NCBI GenBank assembly: GCA_029776205.1
Contig: JAKOTQ010000001.1
Span: 1 to 64,000 of the forward strand
DNA length: 64,000 nucleotides
Reading direction: 5' to 3'
From: Bacillota bacterium
Lineage (GTDB): Bacteria; Bacillota; UBA4882; UBA8346
Numbering within the stretch: position 1 is the stretch's first letter; each line of letters opens with the position of its first letter. Below the pieces are notes generated by a model. The model did no database searches, had not been told where the DNA came from, and saw only the letters and a list, made by a program, of their open reading frames with translations. Both the position numbers and the translations under genes were made by a program. Shown piece after piece: positions 35,764-46,023 of the stretch.

Positions 35764-38040
35764 TTAAATATTCACCTGAATCAAATCCCGATCCATTTTT
35801 TCCATACACTCTTTAAGTTTTGCGGCAAATGCAGGATCCTCGCCGATACAGGCCGCCTTCATCTGGCGCATGACATCGATGCCCCGCCGGAAAGCTTGGA
35901 CAATATCCCCTTCTTGAATGGAACCGGCTTCTTTGATCAATTCATCAAAACTCACACCCTGGCTCCAGCGATACGCCAAATTGGCTAAACTGGGATGGAA
36001 CCGGGCATCCCGCTCATCGACACCGTACCGGTAAATCAAATTGCGAATAATCGTCCGTACCGGTTTAAGATCAAAAGGTAGCCGTTTTGGAGCAAATTCG
36101 CCTTTGCGAGGCTCATAATCGATCCCGACGATCAATGCATTCAATTGATCGTAATCCAGTTCATGCAAGAAACCGCTGAAATACAACTCGGTAACCAACA
36201 GTTCCTGCGTATAGATGAGAGCAGCAAATTCGCCCCTGGGCAGAAGCTTGCCATCCCTGATATAGTCCAAATCTTCCAAAATCTCATTCTTCATCCGCAA
36301 ATCATCATTAAACCGTCCGGAAGTGATGATCTGGGCGGCCCGTTCCTGCAATGCCGTAACCCGGCTGTTCACCTCATCCCACTGCTTAATCTTGGCTGCA
36401 CAAGCCTGTTGTTCTTCAGGAGAACACTCTTTCAAATCTACCTGGGCTAGTTGCCGTTTTAACTCGTCAATCTCCGCTGCAATCGCCGCCCGGGCCCGGC
36501 CTTTAATAAACCTGAGCCGACGCTGTTTTTTTCGAAGTTTCTGCCGGAGTTTACTATAGATAATCGGGCATTGATGATTATCCCGATCCTCGCAAAGGGT
36601 GCCGTGTAACTGATTGAGCTTCTCCACCTCTTTAGCGAGTTGCATCTCAAAATGTTTTTTGGCATTGCGTGCCTGATAAGTGGCAAAGTTTTGATTTAAG
36701 ATAACATCGATTTCCGATGCCTCATAATTACGGTTTAAGTTTAACACCGAGTTATAGGAGAGATTAAACTGACTCTTTAACTCCTCAATATCATCCTGAC
36801 GAGTACTAGGAAATTCATCAGGATAGAAGTTATTGAGGTTTACCATGATATACACGAAACCTTTCGTATCGATCCCCCGGCGTCCTGCCCGCCCGGCCAT
36901 TTGGAAATATTCCAAATTGGTCATGGGACGGAAAGTGACCCCATCAAATTTGGATGGGCCGTCAAAACAGACGCTTTTGACCGGATAATTGATCCCGACG
37001 GCAAAGGTTTCGGTGGCATACATTACCTTGATCAAACCCATCCCGAAGAGCGTCTCCACGATCTCTTTCAATCCAGGCAGCAATCCGGCATGATGATAGC
37101 CGATACCTCGGACTAACAATTTCTTCGCCTGATAAACCGTTTTCAACTTTTCCAACCCAAATTCCTGAATTAACCGATCACAGACAACTTCCGCCTGCTC
37201 CGCTTCCTCAGGTGTCAAAAAATTCTTATAGTAACTTAATTCTTCCGCCTTCACCTCGCACATCCGGCGGCTGAAAACGAAATAAAGACAGGGAAGGCCT
37301 TTCTGTTTTGCCACATACTTCACTAAATCCAAATGAGTGGTTTCCCATTCTTTTTTATCCCGAAATGGCCAATCTTCCCTCGCTTCAAGCTGCTGTTTAT
37401 ATTTAATAACTTTTTTAAGATCCGTTGCTCCCAAATGCTTCTCGAACAAGTGATTTTCCAACGGAACTGCCCGGTCTTTCTTTACAATAACTTTCACTGG
37501 ATGCTGTTTGATCTCGCTGATCCACGCCGCCAACTCTTTCGCATTGGGGATGGTAGCCGACAATCCTAACAGTCGCATCTCTTTGGGCATAAAAATGATG
37601 GACTCTTCCCACACCGTACCCCGTTCTTCATCGGAAAGATAATGGATTTCATCGAAGATAATGTGGGAAACTCCTTCCAATCGCTTCAGATCTTGGTGGA
37701 GAATATTGCGGAAGATTTCAGTCGTCATTAAACAGACTTCTGCTTCGGAATTGATCACCACATCCCCGGTGACGATCCCGACCCGTTCTTCACCATACAA
37801 CGCCTTAAATTCTTTATATTTTTGATTGGATAACGCCTTTATCGGCGCCGTATAAATGATCCGGTCCCCTTTTTTAATGGCTTCATCGATCAGGTAATCG
37901 GCGATTAATGTCTTTCCCACCCCAGTCGGAGCAGATACCAATACCGAATTGCCCTCTAAAAGCTCAGCCACTGCCTGGCGCTGAAAATCATCTAAACGGT
38001 AATTCCGATAAAATTCAGGTATTTCATTCATCTGAGCCAT
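35764..38040 (-). CDS. Ski2-like superfamily 2 DEAD/DEAH-box RNA helicase
   Basis: About 758 residues from the ATG at 38040 (GAGGGAG upstream). Helicase motifs: Walker A SAPTGVGKT, DEIH (motif II), LLGLSATIPN (motif III) and the conserved MAGRAGRRGID (motif VI). After the helicase core a Ski2/Mtr4-like C-terminal part (DSH-type, EFAALIYTQELLVTELYFSG) is present. Relatives act on RNA with exosome-like nucleases in eukaryotes and occur as HelY in Actinobacteria. The role here (RNA turnover) is inferred. Confidence 0.9.
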   Translation of the reverse strand: MAQMNEIPEFYRNYRLDDFQRQAVAELLEGNSVLVSAPTGVGKTLIADYLIDEAIKKGDRIIYTAPIKALSNQKYKEFKALYGEERVGIVTGDVVINSEAEVCLMTTEIFRNILHQDLKRLEGVSHIIFDEIHYLSDEERGTVWEESIIFMPKEMRLLGLSATIPNAKELAAWISEIKQHPVKVIVKKDRAVPLENHLFEKHLGATDLKKVIKYKQQLEAREDWPFRDKKEWETTHLDLVKYVAKQKGLPCLYFVFSRRMCEVKAEELSYYKNFLTPEEAEQAEVVCDRLIQEFGLEKLKTVYQAKKLLVRGIGYHHAGLLPGLKEIVETLFGMGLIKVMYATETFAVGINYPVKSVCFDGPSKFDGVTFRPMTNLEYFQMAGRAGRRGIDTKGFVYIMVNLNNFYPDEFPSTRQDDIEELKSQFNLSYNSVLNLNRNYEASEIDVILNQNFATYQARNAKKHFEMQLAKEVEKLNQLHGTLCEDRDNHQCPIIYSKLRQKLRKKQRRLRFIKGRARAAIAAEIDELKRQLAQVDLKECSPEEQQACAAKIKQWDEVNSRVTALQERAAQIITSGRFNDDLRMKNEILEDLDYIRDGKLLPRGEFAALIYTQELLVTELYFSGFLHELDYDQLNALIVGIDYEPRKGEFAPKRLPFDLKPVRTIIRNLIYRYGVDERDARFHPSLANLAYRWSQGVSFDELIKEAGSIQEGDIVQAFRRGIDVMRQMKAACIGEDPAFAAKLKECMEKMDRDLIQVNI

Positions 38041-38155
38041 ATTCTCCCTCAATTCTCCGCCATACCATTTATTTTAGTTAATCTTTTAATCTTCGCGGCT
38101 TTTTACTAAAAATCCTTCCCCAAAGTAACAGTATGTAGTCATGGTCTTAAAAAGA

Positions 38156-38182
38156 AACGCCGGTCATTCATCAACCGGCGTT
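38156..38182 (-). terminator. Intrinsic terminator of thrC
   Basis: Minus strand AACGCCGG/ACGCCGGT and ACCGGCGTT pair around a 9-nt loop at 38157-38180, followed by TTCTTTTT. It lies about 10 bp past the thrC stop. Confidence 0.85.
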
Positions 38183-38188
38183 CATTAT

Positions 38189-39697
38189 TTACTTATCTAT
38201 CTTTAACAACTGCTGAACAAGCTCACCTAAACGTTCCGGCTTGCACACCCTTTGGTGGCGGATGACCTTCCGGTTCAATCCTTCTAAAGCTTGCGGAATG
38301 GCTTCGCCGGAAATCCGCTGCAATTCATGGAGAAGTTCAAACTCATCCTTCCCAGCGACGGCTTCCTCTCCGGCAATCGCTTGGACCACGCTGGCATTGA
38401 ACTTAAAGGGGCTGGCCGTCGAAGCCAGCAGCATCGGCGTCCTATCGCCAGTTTCCTGGAGATACTGTTTATAGACGCTTTGTCCCACTGCGGTATGAGT
38501 ATCAATAACTTTGGAGGCAGACTGATACACATCCCCAATGGTATCCATCGTCTCCGCTTCGGTGGCAAATCCGCCGTAAAAGTCCGCATGAAGTTTGGCC
38601 AGGTAATCATCACCAATCCGGTACTCCCCGCTGGATTTCAATTGACTCATCCAGTCACAGACCTGATCGGCATTCTGTCCCGTAAGATAAAACAGCAGCC
38701 GCTCCAGATTGCTGGAGATGAGAATATCCATGGACGGCGAAATCGTCAGATGAAAATCCCGGTTCCGGTTATAATGGCCGGTTTTAATGAAATCCGTCAA
38801 CACATTGTTGGAATTAGACGCACAAATCAATTTCCCCAAAGGCAACCCCATCTGTTTGGCAAAATAGGCAGCCAAAATATTGCCGAAATTGCCAGTCGGG
38901 ACCACCACATTCAAAATATCGCCCATTCTCAGGCATTTCTCGCGGCAAAGAGCCATATATCCGTAAAAATAGTAGACAATCTGCGGGACCAACCGTCCCC
39001 AGTTAATGGAGTTGGCCGATGAGAAAGTCAGGCCATGCCGGGCCATTTTATCTAAAATTTCCCGATCCGTGAAAATTTGCTTCACTGCATTTTGGGCATC
39101 GTCAAAATTGCCCTGAACTGCGATAACTTCGGTATTTTGACCCTCCTGGGTAACCATTTGCAACCGTTGGACTTGACTGACGCCTTCTTCGGGGAAGAAT
39201 ACGATAATCCGGGTTCCCGGTACATCTTTAAATCCTTCCAACGCCGCCTTTCCCGTATCGCCGGAGGTAGCCACCAGGATCACGATCTCCCGGGCATCTC
39301 CCGTTAACTCACTGGCTTTGGTCAGCAAATGGGGCAACAGTTGTAAAGCCACATCCTTAAAGGCGCAAGTTGGACCATGGTACAATTCCAATACATACTG
39401 TCCGTCACCGATGGCTGTCACTGGCGTCACTTCCGGACTGCCAAACTTCTCCGGAAACGCATAGGCTGCACCGATCATCCGTTTAAGGTCATCCGCAGGA
39501 TAATCCGTTAAATACAATCCTAAAATCCTGGCGGCCAGTTCCTGATAACTCAAATCCACCATGGCACTTAATTCCGTTTCAGTCAAACGGGGAATTTGTT
39601 CCGGCGTATATAAACCGCCATCCGAAGCAATCCCTTGGCGGATAGCTTCCGCCGCACTCACTGCCGGTACACGCCCCCGGGTACTTACATATCGCAT
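38189..39697 (-). CDS. thrC: Threonine synthase
   Basis: 502 residues, the longer class of PLP-dependent threonine synthase. The N terminus MRYVSTRGRVPAVSAAEAIRQG and ASDGGLYTPE are family hallmarks. The PLP lysine lies in GPTCAFKDVALQLLP, and the phosphate-binding loop in VPTGNFGNILAAYFAKQMG. It converts O-phosphohomoserine to threonine in the cytoplasm. A gene of its own, with a terminator after it and no thrA/thrB neighbour in the window. Confidence 0.96.
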   Translation of the reverse strand: MRYVSTRGRVPAVSAAEAIRQGIASDGGLYTPEQIPRLTETELSAMVDLSYQELAARILGLYLTDYPADDLKRMIGAAYAFPEKFGSPEVTPVTAIGDGQYVLELYHGPTCAFKDVALQLLPHLLTKASELTGDAREIVILVATSGDTGKAALEGFKDVPGTRIIVFFPEEGVSQVQRLQMVTQEGQNTEVIAVQGNFDDAQNAVKQIFTDREILDKMARHGLTFSSANSINWGRLVPQIVYYFYGYMALCREKCLRMGDILNVVVPTGNFGNILAAYFAKQMGLPLGKLICASNSNNVLTDFIKTGHYNRNRDFHLTISPSMDILISSNLERLLFYLTGQNADQVCDWMSQLKSSGEYRIGDDYLAKLHADFYGGFATEAETMDTIGDVYQSASKVIDTHTAVGQSVYKQYLQETGDRTPMLLASTASPFKFNASVVQAIAGEEAVAGKDEFELLHELQRISGEAIPQALEGLNRKVIRHQRVCKPERLGELVQQLLKIDK

Positions 39698-39984
39698 ATC
39701 GATCGACTCCTTCTCTTAACCAAGGTCACTGAGATTGGATACACATGCAAATTTCAGTTTTAGATATCTACCTGCACTGTGCCTTCGAACCTTTCCGAAA
39801 GTAATCTTACCATACTTTCCATGCTTATCCTAGAGCATATTCTGATTTGTTTACCAACTTTATACATGACCTTCACTTGATGTTAAACAATTCATGCTAA
39901 CCTATTGAAAGTGTTTTGCGGAAATATCCGCAGCTAATACCAATTTTTTCATTTTACATCAACTGGGAAAACCGGAGGTAACAT

Positions 39985-40230
39985 ATGCTTGCAAAAAATC
40001 GCACCGAAGAATTAGTCTTTCATTTAATGCGTTCCAAGAAAAAATCCTTCCACTTTGGGGAAATCTCCTTAGGAGTCGTCAAACTGCTAGATGCCTTGAA
40101 AGACAAGGGATTCATCGTTCAGTTTACAGTGAAAGATGGCATTCCTGAGCCTCAAATTTTAAGTGAAGAAGACTGTGAAGCATTGGGAATCGAATTTGAA
40201 CACAGTATTTCAATCGAAAATTACAAATAA
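39985..40230 (+). CDS. Small conserved-looking hypothetical protein
   Basis: 81 residues with a strong ribosome site (GGAGGT, 7 nt spacing) and its own terminator. The sequence begins MLAKNRTEELVFHLMRSKKK and is acidic in the second half (SEEDCEALGIEFEH). It contains no recognised domain or transmembrane segment. It is divergent from thrC. It is very likely a real gene but I cannot name its function. Confidence 0.75.
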   Translation: MLAKNRTEELVFHLMRSKKKSFHFGEISLGVVKLLDALKDKGFIVQFTVKDGIPEPQILSEEDCEALGIEFEHSISIENYK

Positions 40231-40255
40231 AGATCAAAGAAACGCATAAAAAGAC

Positions 40256-40282
40256 GCCGCTATCGAAAATAGCGGCTTTTTT
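40256..40282 (+). terminator. Intrinsic terminator after the 81-residue protein
   Basis: GCCGCTAT (40256-40263) and ATAGCGGC (40269-40276) with a 5-nt loop and a following TTTTTTAT. Confidence 0.85.
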
Positions 40283-40292
40283 ATCGTATCGT

Positions 40293-41648
40293 TCAAAATT
40301 CCAACCGGCGGCATTCCATATAATAACGTTTCTCTTCCGCTTCGCCCATGGAGAAGGTCTTCCTGGGCAATGCCCCGTTCAGAATCACCGTTTTAAACAG
40401 ATCACCCTTATCCATTGGTGGCAGATAAAAGCCTATGTTGCCGGGTCTGGAACCCAGCTCCCCAACGACAGCGTCCCCGTGAATATAATCGACTTCGACC
40501 TCGGTATCATCTTTCAGAAAGTCATCGATAAACAGTTGAAGGGTCCCTACTTCCAACGTATGGGGCGGTTTCGTCACTTCAAAATAACCTTTCACCGCTT
40601 CCGTCACAAACCCGATGCGGTGAACCTGAGAAGAACCCCGGCCCACAGACTCCAGAGGATTTTCCGGAGCATCCTGAAGATATTGGCAGGTTAAACGGGC
40701 ACCGATCCTTTCAAAGAAACGGGCCATCCGTTCCAAAACCCTTTCCGGCTCGACGCCAAATAACACTCGATGAATGGGTTCAAATTCCAAGGCCTGATCA
40801 TGGAGATTGACCACTTCGACCAGAGCGAAACGGGCCGGATGGTCTGTCAACTTTTGAGGATCCGTGATTCCTTCTTTCACCCGTTCCCAGACAGCTTTCG
40901 CCGTAGCTAAGGAGTGGTTGCCGTCTCCCACGGCAAATAACAACGGCTTACAGCCGGATAATCCATATTTTTGGTTAAATGCCGTCCCGTCGGCCAACTT
41001 GTGAAACTTATCGATGATCGACCCGATCAATTCTCTGTCTTCCACCCGGTATCCGGTCACCCGGCCGCCCTGCAACATCAGTTCCACATCGTACAACAAG
41101 GGCAGTTTTCCATTCCAACGATCGATTTCCCGAAAGATACTGTCATCCGGATCATCAATCAGCAGCATGACATGGGGCGACTCCAATGGTGCCCCTTCGC
41201 GGATCTTAACCCGGGGCGGAATTCGTTCCAACACCGTGCCTTCGGTGGCCCGGATGAGGGTCTCGGCTCCCGGCAAAAAGTCATAACACTCCAGATCAAC
41301 AGCCAACACCAATCCTCTCCGGAGCCGGCCATGGATATTACGGCGTTCTACATAAACCAAACCGGGTTCATACTCAGTCAAGACCCCTGTATCCAAATAC
41401 TCCCTCATAGTCCGCTGAATTTGGCTTATCCGGGCCATATCGTCACCTTTCCCAAGATAAACCTCGGGAAAGATAATATGTAGCGTCGATGGGGCTTCCC
41501 CAACGAGGCGAGCAGCTCTCTCCCAATATTCGGGCTGTGAAGTAAACTGGTCACAGGCAATTACCGGCCATTTGGCCAAAACTTCAGGATTTTTTGGCAA
41601 TAAAATCCGGGGAATGGCGATCCCCAGTTCAGGATAATAATGATTCAT
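40293..41648 (-). CDS. DUF1015 family protein
   Basis: 451 residues. Recognised by segments such as WPVIACDQFTSQPEYWERA, PHVMLLIDDPD and LFAVGDGNHSLATAKAVWE that match the DUF1015 family. The biochemical function of the family was not known to me. It lies 13 bp downstream of trpS on the same strand and is probably in an operon with it. Confidence 0.88.
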   Translation of the reverse strand: MNHYYPELGIAIPRILLPKNPEVLAKWPVIACDQFTSQPEYWERAARLVGEAPSTLHIIFPEVYLGKGDDMARISQIQRTMREYLDTGVLTEYEPGLVYVERRNIHGRLRRGLVLAVDLECYDFLPGAETLIRATEGTVLERIPPRVKIREGAPLESPHVMLLIDDPDDSIFREIDRWNGKLPLLYDVELMLQGGRVTGYRVEDRELIGSIIDKFHKLADGTAFNQKYGLSGCKPLLFAVGDGNHSLATAKAVWERVKEGITDPQKLTDHPARFALVEVVNLHDQALEFEPIHRVLFGVEPERVLERMARFFERIGARLTCQYLQDAPENPLESVGRGSSQVHRIGFVTEAVKGYFEVTKPPHTLEVGTLQLFIDDFLKDDTEVEVDYIHGDAVVGELGSRPGNIGFYLPPMDKGDLFKTVILNGALPRKTFSMGEAEEKRYYMECRRLEF

Positions 41649-41661
41649 CGGTTCCTTTCAC

Positions 41662-42636
41662 TCATTTCCTCAAATAATCGGTACCAACCAAATGGCGCAT
41701 TTTATCCAAGTACACCGTCGCGACAGCCCGGGCCTTTTCCGCACCAGCTTGCATCACCTGGCGGATATAATCCGGTTCGGCGGCAATTTTCTCCCGTTTG
41801 GCCCGGTAGGGTTCAAAGTACTCCCAAATCACTGTAAACAGTTCCTTTTTAAGTTCCCCATATTTAAGGCCCGGCGTTAAAAACCGATCCCGTAAAGCTT
41901 CCCGGCCTGCATCATCCAGGAAAAGCGAATAGAGGTCAAACAATACATTGCCTTCAATGGGTTTCGGTTCGTTCACCGGCGTTGAATCCGTTTTAATACT
42001 CATAATCTTCTGCTTTAAAACTGCTTCGTCGATGAAAATTTCAATGGTGTTTCCATAGGATTTGGACATTTTTTGACCATCCAATCCCGGAATAGTGGCC
42101 AGATTGGTATCAATATCTTCCTCCGGGATGGTGAAAACCTGGCCATAGGTATTGTTAAAACGAATGGCTATATCCCGGGCCACTTCCACGTGTTGTTTTT
42201 GGTCTTTCCCCACTGGAACCCGGTCAGCACCATAGAGCAAAATATCGGCAGCCATCAGCACCGGATAGGAGAACAGACCATGACTGGCCGGAATCCCTTT
42301 TGCTAGTTTATCTTTGTAGGAATGGCATCGCTCCAGCAATCCCATTCCGGTAATATTGCTCAAATACCAGGTGGCTTCAGTAACCTCCGGAACATCGGAC
42401 TGAACCCAGAAAACGGACTTTTCCGGATCCAAGCCTAAAGCTAAAAAGTCACAAATCGCATCATACGTTTGTTTTCTCAATCTCTCTGCATCAAAGGTTG
42501 ACGTCAGGGCATGAAAATTCACGATAAAACAGAAGAGTTCATGTTCGGACTGATATTCGATCATCCGTTTCATCATGCCGAAATAATTGCCAATGTGCAG
42601 ATTCCCCGAAGGCTGAATTCCTGATAATACTCTCAT
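41662..42636 (-). CDS. trpS: Tryptophanyl-tRNA synthetase
   Basis: 324 residues, class I. The HIGH-type motif is PSGNLHIGNYFG (about 10-21) and the KMSKS motif is GQKMSKSYGNT (about 190-200). SDVPEVTEATWYLSNITGMGLL is the TrpRS-specific segment. It charges tRNA-Trp in the cytoplasm. No T-box leader was evident in the 90 bp before its start. Confidence 0.95.
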   Translation of the reverse strand: MRVLSGIQPSGNLHIGNYFGMMKRMIEYQSEHELFCFIVNFHALTSTFDAERLRKQTYDAICDFLALGLDPEKSVFWVQSDVPEVTEATWYLSNITGMGLLERCHSYKDKLAKGIPASHGLFSYPVLMAADILLYGADRVPVGKDQKQHVEVARDIAIRFNNTYGQVFTIPEEDIDTNLATIPGLDGQKMSKSYGNTIEIFIDEAVLKQKIMSIKTDSTPVNEPKPIEGNVLFDLYSLFLDDAGREALRDRFLTPGLKYGELKKELFTVIWEYFEPYRAKREKIAAEPDYIRQVMQAGAEKARAVATVYLDKMRHLVGTDYLRK

Positions 42637-42728
42637 CTTAAAACACTCCTCAACTCGATATTGCCGGTCTCATTTCATGAAAAACCATAAGCTTATTTAT
42701 TATAACAAAATCTTTCCAAATGGACCAG

Positions 42729-43493
42729 TCATTCCGCGTAAATCATCTTAATCGTCATACCGCCGTCGATCACCAAATTGATCCCGGTGATAAACCCGGC
42801 CTCCGAGGATGCCAGATACAGACAGGCATGGGCAATATCCTCCGGTTTGCCGACCCGTCCCACCGGATGCTGGCTGGCATCCTCGAAACTATGAACCGGC
42901 GTTTCAGCCCGGCTTCGCTTCTGCCAATCCCTGACCTCGATCCAACCGGGACTGATGGCATTCACCCGAACCGCAGGACCTAAAGATACGGCCAACGCAT
43001 GGGTCATAGCCAGCAATCCGCCTTTAGAAGCAGCATACGCCTCAGAATCCGCTTCGGACATCAACGCCCGGGTCGAAGCGATATTGATGATATTCCCTTG
43101 GTACCGGATTAACGAAGGGGCAGCATATTTCGAACAAAGATAAGCACCCCGCAGATTGACGCCGACCACTCGGTCCCATTGAGCTACCGGATCCGTCAGA
43201 ATATTCCCTTTATAACTGATTCCGGCATTATTGACCAAAACGTCCAACCGGCCGAAATCCCTTTCGATCACTTCCATCAATAATTTGACCGCTGTTTCAT
43301 CCGCCACATCCGTTTCAATAAACCGCGCGCATTGGCCCCGGGCTTGGATGATTTGCTCACTTTCCATACCAGCCTCAGTATCGATATCGGCAATCACCAC
43401 CTTCCCCCCTTCGCCGGCAAAGCCTTGGGCAATAGCCCGGCCAATGCCCTGTCCACCGCCAGTAACAACGATCACCTTATCCTTAAACCGCAT
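42729..43493 (-). CDS. Short-chain dehydrogenase/reductase (SDR family)
   Basis: 254 residues from the ATG at 43493 (AAGGAG 8 nt upstream); the open frame extends much further upstream but without a ribosome site and with no SDR homology. Cofactor loop is VTGGGQGIGRAIA, NAG motif is VLVNNAGISY, and the catalytic SxxYxxxK is given by STRALMSEADSEAYAASKGG. ADIDTEAG after strand 2 suggests NAD(H) preference. Substrate unknown. Confidence 0.9.
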   Translation of the reverse strand: MRFKDKVIVVTGGGQGIGRAIAQGFAGEGGKVVIADIDTEAGMESEQIIQARGQCARFIETDVADETAVKLLMEVIERDFGRLDVLVNNAGISYKGNILTDPVAQWDRVVGVNLRGAYLCSKYAAPSLIRYQGNIINIASTRALMSEADSEAYAASKGGLLAMTHALAVSLGPAVRVNAISPGWIEVRDWQKRSRAETPVHSFEDASQHPVGRVGKPEDIAHACLYLASSEAGFITGINLVIDGGMTIKMIYAE

Positions 43494-43612
43494 AGCACTT
43501 TCTCCTTCGAGGAAACTTCCTAATTTTCCAATGGATTTCGCTTTCTTAACCCCATGTCCTTCAATCCAATGGTATCTTAACCTTAATTTAAATTTTAACC
43601 ATTCAAATAAAA

Positions 43613-43640
43613 AAGCCAGATGAAGAATTTCATCTGACTT
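43613..43640 (-). terminator. Intrinsic terminator of citrate synthase gene
   Basis: Minus strand GTCAGATGAA (43629-43638) pairs with TTCATCTGGC (43615-43624) followed by TTTTTTATTTG. Confidence 0.8.
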
Positions 43641-43656
43641 TCGATTCGAATTTATT

Positions 43657-44907
43657 TCATTTAACAATATGCCGGGTATCGAAGCCCACGTAAAGTTGAT
43701 ACGGACGATAGATTTTCCCTGCAGAATCCTGTTGTTCAATCCAATGGGCTGTCCAACCCACCACCCGGGCCATAGCAAAAATGGTGGTGAAATACTCGGT
43801 CGGTACATTAACGGCTTTATAGAAGAGTCCGGACCAGAAATCAACGTTGGGATGGAGATTTTTCTTTCCTAATTTATCCTGGACAAACCGTTCCAAAGTC
43901 ACAGCCGTCTCATACAGATTCCATAAATCGGGCCGTTCCGCCTTGACTTTCTCCGCATCCCCGTAAATCTTGGGAAGAATGACATTTTTGAAATACTTGG
44001 CTCTGGGATCGTAGGTTTTATAAATTCGGTGGCCGACACCCATAATCTTTTGATGATGTTCCAATGAATTTTCAACATGATGTGGCACTTGATCCGCAGA
44101 CCCGATGGTTTCCAAAGTACGGACAACCCTTTCGTTGGCCCCGCCATGAAGCGGTCCAGACAAGGAATTGATGGCCGAAGAGATCAATGCATAGATACTG
44201 GCCTGAGATGATCCGACAGCTCGGGCGGAAAAAGTACTATTGTTCATCGTATGATCCATGTGAAGAATAAGGGATTCTTCAAACATTTTTACATATTCCG
44301 CCTTTTCCGAATGCTCCGGCGAGAAACAGAATAAGGCATATTCAGCAAAGGAATTAAACTTCCGGCCTTTATTGAAATCCGCCTTCCTGGTTAAGAAGGT
44401 TCCGATGATCGTCGGGAACTTGGCGATCAAAGCGATGGCCCGTTTTACATTTTCCCGATGATTGTCCACTTGCCAGGAGCCTTTGTCGACCGCTTCCAAC
44501 AACAATACCGCAGCGCTGAGCATATTCATGGGATGCAGATCCCGGTTAAAATGCAGAATGGAATCACTGACACATTCCGGAAGATAAATATTTTCCAAGA
44601 GTCTCTCGCGGAATTTTTTCTCCTCCTCCTCCAAGGGAAGATCACCGTTGAGAATGAGAAAAGCTACCGATTCAAAACTACAGTTCTCCGCCAGCTCTTC
44701 CACAGGATAGCCACGGTATGTCAACAACCCGCGTTCGCCGTCGATGTGACTGATGGCCGATTTGACCACCGGCACCTCAGCCAAACCCGGGAAATACCCT
44801 TTTTCCAGCAATGTGGAGATCAGACGATAATAATGTTCCTTTTTTTTGGGATCGTCAACATACTCCAAAAGCCGATTCAACTTTTCCTCCAGATGTTTTT
44901 CAGTCAT
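43657..44907 (-). CDS. gltA: Citrate synthase
   Basis: 416 residues from the ATG at 44907 (GGAGG 7 nt upstream). Catalytic His region is GPLHGGANERVVRTLE and the second His region is MGVGHRIYKTYDPRAKYFK; NSSTFSARAVGSSQAS is also diagnostic. It condenses oxaloacetate and acetyl-CoA. Single gene with terminator; in this anaerobe it probably feeds glutamate/2-oxoglutarate synthesis. It could also be a 2-methylcitrate synthase, but no prp genes are near. Confidence 0.93.
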   Translation of the reverse strand: MTEKHLEEKLNRLLEYVDDPKKKEHYYRLISTLLEKGYFPGLAEVPVVKSAISHIDGERGLLTYRGYPVEELAENCSFESVAFLILNGDLPLEEEEKKFRERLLENIYLPECVSDSILHFNRDLHPMNMLSAAVLLLEAVDKGSWQVDNHRENVKRAIALIAKFPTIIGTFLTRKADFNKGRKFNSFAEYALFCFSPEHSEKAEYVKMFEESLILHMDHTMNNSTFSARAVGSSQASIYALISSAINSLSGPLHGGANERVVRTLETIGSADQVPHHVENSLEHHQKIMGVGHRIYKTYDPRAKYFKNVILPKIYGDAEKVKAERPDLWNLYETAVTLERFVQDKLGKKNLHPNVDFWSGLFYKAVNVPTEYFTTIFAMARVVGWTAHWIEQQDSAGKIYRPYQLYVGFDTRHIVK

Positions 44908-45116
44908 TGCCATTCCTCCATCTTCACAATCAAACCTTGCGCAAAATTATCATCAAATAACACATGGTATTCAATGAAAAGCATAATTATGCGGTGATTA
45001 AGTATTAATTATTAGGGATCATCAAAAAAATTTCAAGTAAAATTTGTGAAAAAACTCGAGAATTCTGGGATTTATCCACCATCCAATATACTGTATACAA
45101 TATTCGTCGAGAATAA

Positions 45117-45146
45117 AAAAACAATCCTTGATAATTGCAAGGATTG
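45117..45146 (-). terminator. Intrinsic terminator of pyrF
   Basis: Minus strand CAATCCTTG (45138-45146) pairs with CAAGGATTG (45122-45130) and is followed by TTTTTTTATTC. Confidence 0.85.
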
Positions 45147-45171
45147 CTTTATAATGATGAACCAAAATCTC

Positions 45172-46023
45172 TTAAGAAAGACGCTGAACTACAGCCTTTA
45201 TCGCCCTATCCATCTTTTTCGCTTCATTTCGGGCCGCCTCGGCAAAGTCATCCCCGGAAGACGCATAGATAATACTTCGGGAAGCATTGATAATGATCCC
45301 TGCCCCTTTTTCATCCAAGCCATTCTTAACCGTCTGCTCCAAGTCACCGCCCTGGGCGCCGACACCCGGAATAAGGAAGGGAAGATCCGGAGCCGCTTTA
45401 CGGACTTCCGACAATTGTTCCGGATAGGTCGCCCCCAGCACCAATCCGCAGTTGCCCTGGGTATTCCACTCCCGGTAAACAGCTTCGGCCACTTTCCGGT
45501 ATAAGGGCTCTCCCCCGGCTACAGCCAAGTCCTGAAATTCGGATGCTCCGGGATTGGAAGTATGGCAAAGAACGATCACGCCGAGATGGGGACGTTCCAA
45601 AAAAGGCAGTAAAGCCTCTCGTCCCAGATAAGGATGGACCGTAATCCCATGGGCCAGAAAAACATCTTCGACCATTTTGACATAGCCCTGATTGGTACTA
45701 CCGATATCGGCCCGTTTGGCATCGAGAATAATTGGAATGTCCGGATAATGTTCTCGAAGATACCGGTTGGTCCGAATGAGGGCATCAAGGCCTTCCAACC
45801 CATACCCTTCATAAAATGCGATATTCGGTTTATAAGCGCCGCAAAAATCAGCCGTCGCTTCGATAATCAAACGGTTAAATTCAAAAATTGCATCCGCTAT
45901 AGATGTTTGCCGAATCCCCTTCGGCAATTTAGCATAATCCGTATCCAGCCCGACACAGAGAAAACGCTGTTTTTCCCATTGTTTCCGGAGTAATTCGTTA
46001 AAAGCAACCGGCACTCTGATCAT
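45172..46023 (-). CDS. pyrF: Orotidine 5'-phosphate decarboxylase (long form)
   Basis: 283 residues, the longer OMP decarboxylase subgroup. Catalytic Lys/Asp motif is ILDAKRADIGST (about 88-99); LCVGLDTD and LVLGATYPEQL are further hallmarks. It forms UMP in de novo pyrimidine synthesis. It stands alone rather than in a pyr operon. Confidence 0.94.
   Translation of the reverse strand: MIRVPVAFNELLRKQWEKQRFLCVGLDTDYAKLPKGIRQTSIADAIFEFNRLIIEATADFCGAYKPNIAFYEGYGLEGLDALIRTNRYLREHYPDIPIILDAKRADIGSTNQGYVKMVEDVFLAHGITVHPYLGREALLPFLERPHLGVIVLCHTSNPGASEFQDLAVAGGEPLYRKVAEAVYREWNTQGNCGLVLGATYPEQLSEVRKAAPDLPFLIPGVGAQGGDLEQTVKNGLDEKGAGIIINASRSIIYASSGDDFAEAARNEAKKMDRAIKAVVQRLS

Noticed and set aside
39698-39984. 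T-box or threonine leader before thrC
   Set aside because: No T-box AGGGTGGNACCGCG motif and no terminator-antiterminator pair was found.
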